A DNA stretch of 7,017 nt, taken from an uncultured Coriobacteriaceae bacterium (GTDB lineage: Bacteria; Actinomycetota; Coriobacteriia; Coriobacteriales; Atopobiaceae). The notes beneath the pieces are model-generated. The model searched no databases and was not told the origin of the DNA. It saw only the letters and a list, made by a program, of their open reading frames with translations. The translations under genes and the position numbers were made by a program. Shown piece after piece: positions 6,932-7,017 of the stretch; the first letter of the stretch is position 1, and each line of letters begins with the position of its first letter. The stretch is taken from assembly GCA_900549525.1 (NCBI GenBank), contig UWSJ01000089.1, forward strand, positions 1-7,017, written 5' to 3'.

Positions 6932-7017
6932 GTCTACACCAGCCAGTCTTGAAGGAACGGGCCATCAAGACTAAAGAGCATGTGAAGCCAAGCCACTCAG
7001 AAGGGTGAATAAGCCGG
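6932..7017 (-). other. Partial upstream region of the regulator
   Basis: These 86 bp up to the window edge carry no gene that I can support. No canonical ribosome-binding site precedes the regulator ATG, and I find no convincing promoter: TTGGCT lies 17 nt before TTGATG, but the latter is a poor -10. The clear structure is the inverted repeat at 6945-6972. Two TTCAC copies 23 nt apart also occur on the minus strand. Confidence 0.5.
6945..6972. repeat. Perfect 8-bp inverted repeat upstream of the regulator start, possible operator or leader hairpin
   Basis: AGTCTTGA (6945-6952) and TCAAGACT (6965-6972) are exact reverse complements separated by 12 bp, so their centres are 20 bp apart, about two helical turns. 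The repeat ends 13 bp before the regulator ATG. As DNA it could be a dimer-binding operator for autoregulation; as RNA it could form an 8-bp stem close to the start. No direct evidence distinguishes these, and a site of this length can arise by chance. Confidence 0.5.

Noticed and set aside
6979..7009. Two TTCAC copies 23 nt apart on the minus strand, considered as SARP direct-repeat binding sites
   Set aside because: SARP sites are usually longer heptamers at about 11- or 22-bp periodicity; a 5-bp word repeated once is too weak.

Overview
This window looks like chromosomal DNA from a high-GC actinobacterium, most likely a member of the Coriobacteriia (an Olsenella/Atopobium-like lineage). 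That placement is an inference. It rests on the GC-rich third codon positions of secA, the actinobacterial style of the SecA and RF2 sequences (for example the GPGGQ-VNTTDSAVR stretch of RF2), and a very large STAND-like/SARP-like regulator of a kind I associate with that class. No 16S or other decisive marker is present.

All three genes lie on the minus strand, so transcription runs from right to left. From upstream to downstream they are: (1) a 1012-residue putative transcriptional regulator, 6931 to 3893; (2) a 177-bp intergenic region with a hairpin at the regulator stop codon and a second hairpin in the secA leader; (3) secA, 3715 to 869, complete, 948 residues; (4) prfB (release factor 2), starting at a TTG at 829 and running off the left edge, with its first 276 codons present. 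secA and prfB are only 39 nt apart with no terminator between them, and each has a good ribosome-binding site, so they probably form one operon. The secA-prfB order is also classic in Firmicutes.

secA and prfB are housekeeping genes (protein export and translation termination). The regulator is the accessory-looking element. Its N-terminal half resembles the NTPase and helical-repeat parts of MalT-type STAND regulators but has lost the P-loop lysine. Its C-terminus carries an OmpR-like winged helix plus a short BTAD domain, as in SARP activators but at the opposite end from the AfsR layout. Its target genes are not visible here. A perfect 8-bp inverted repeat lies just upstream of its start codon.

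The points most worth a second look are an SPT tripeptide where RF2 normally has SPF, the absence of the programmed frameshift in prfB with a possible relic of the site, and the degenerate, cysteine-rich N-terminal domain of the regulator. I see no mobile element, CRISPR array, tRNA or rRNA. The long plus-strand open frames opposite secA, prfB and the regulator look like high-GC shadows.
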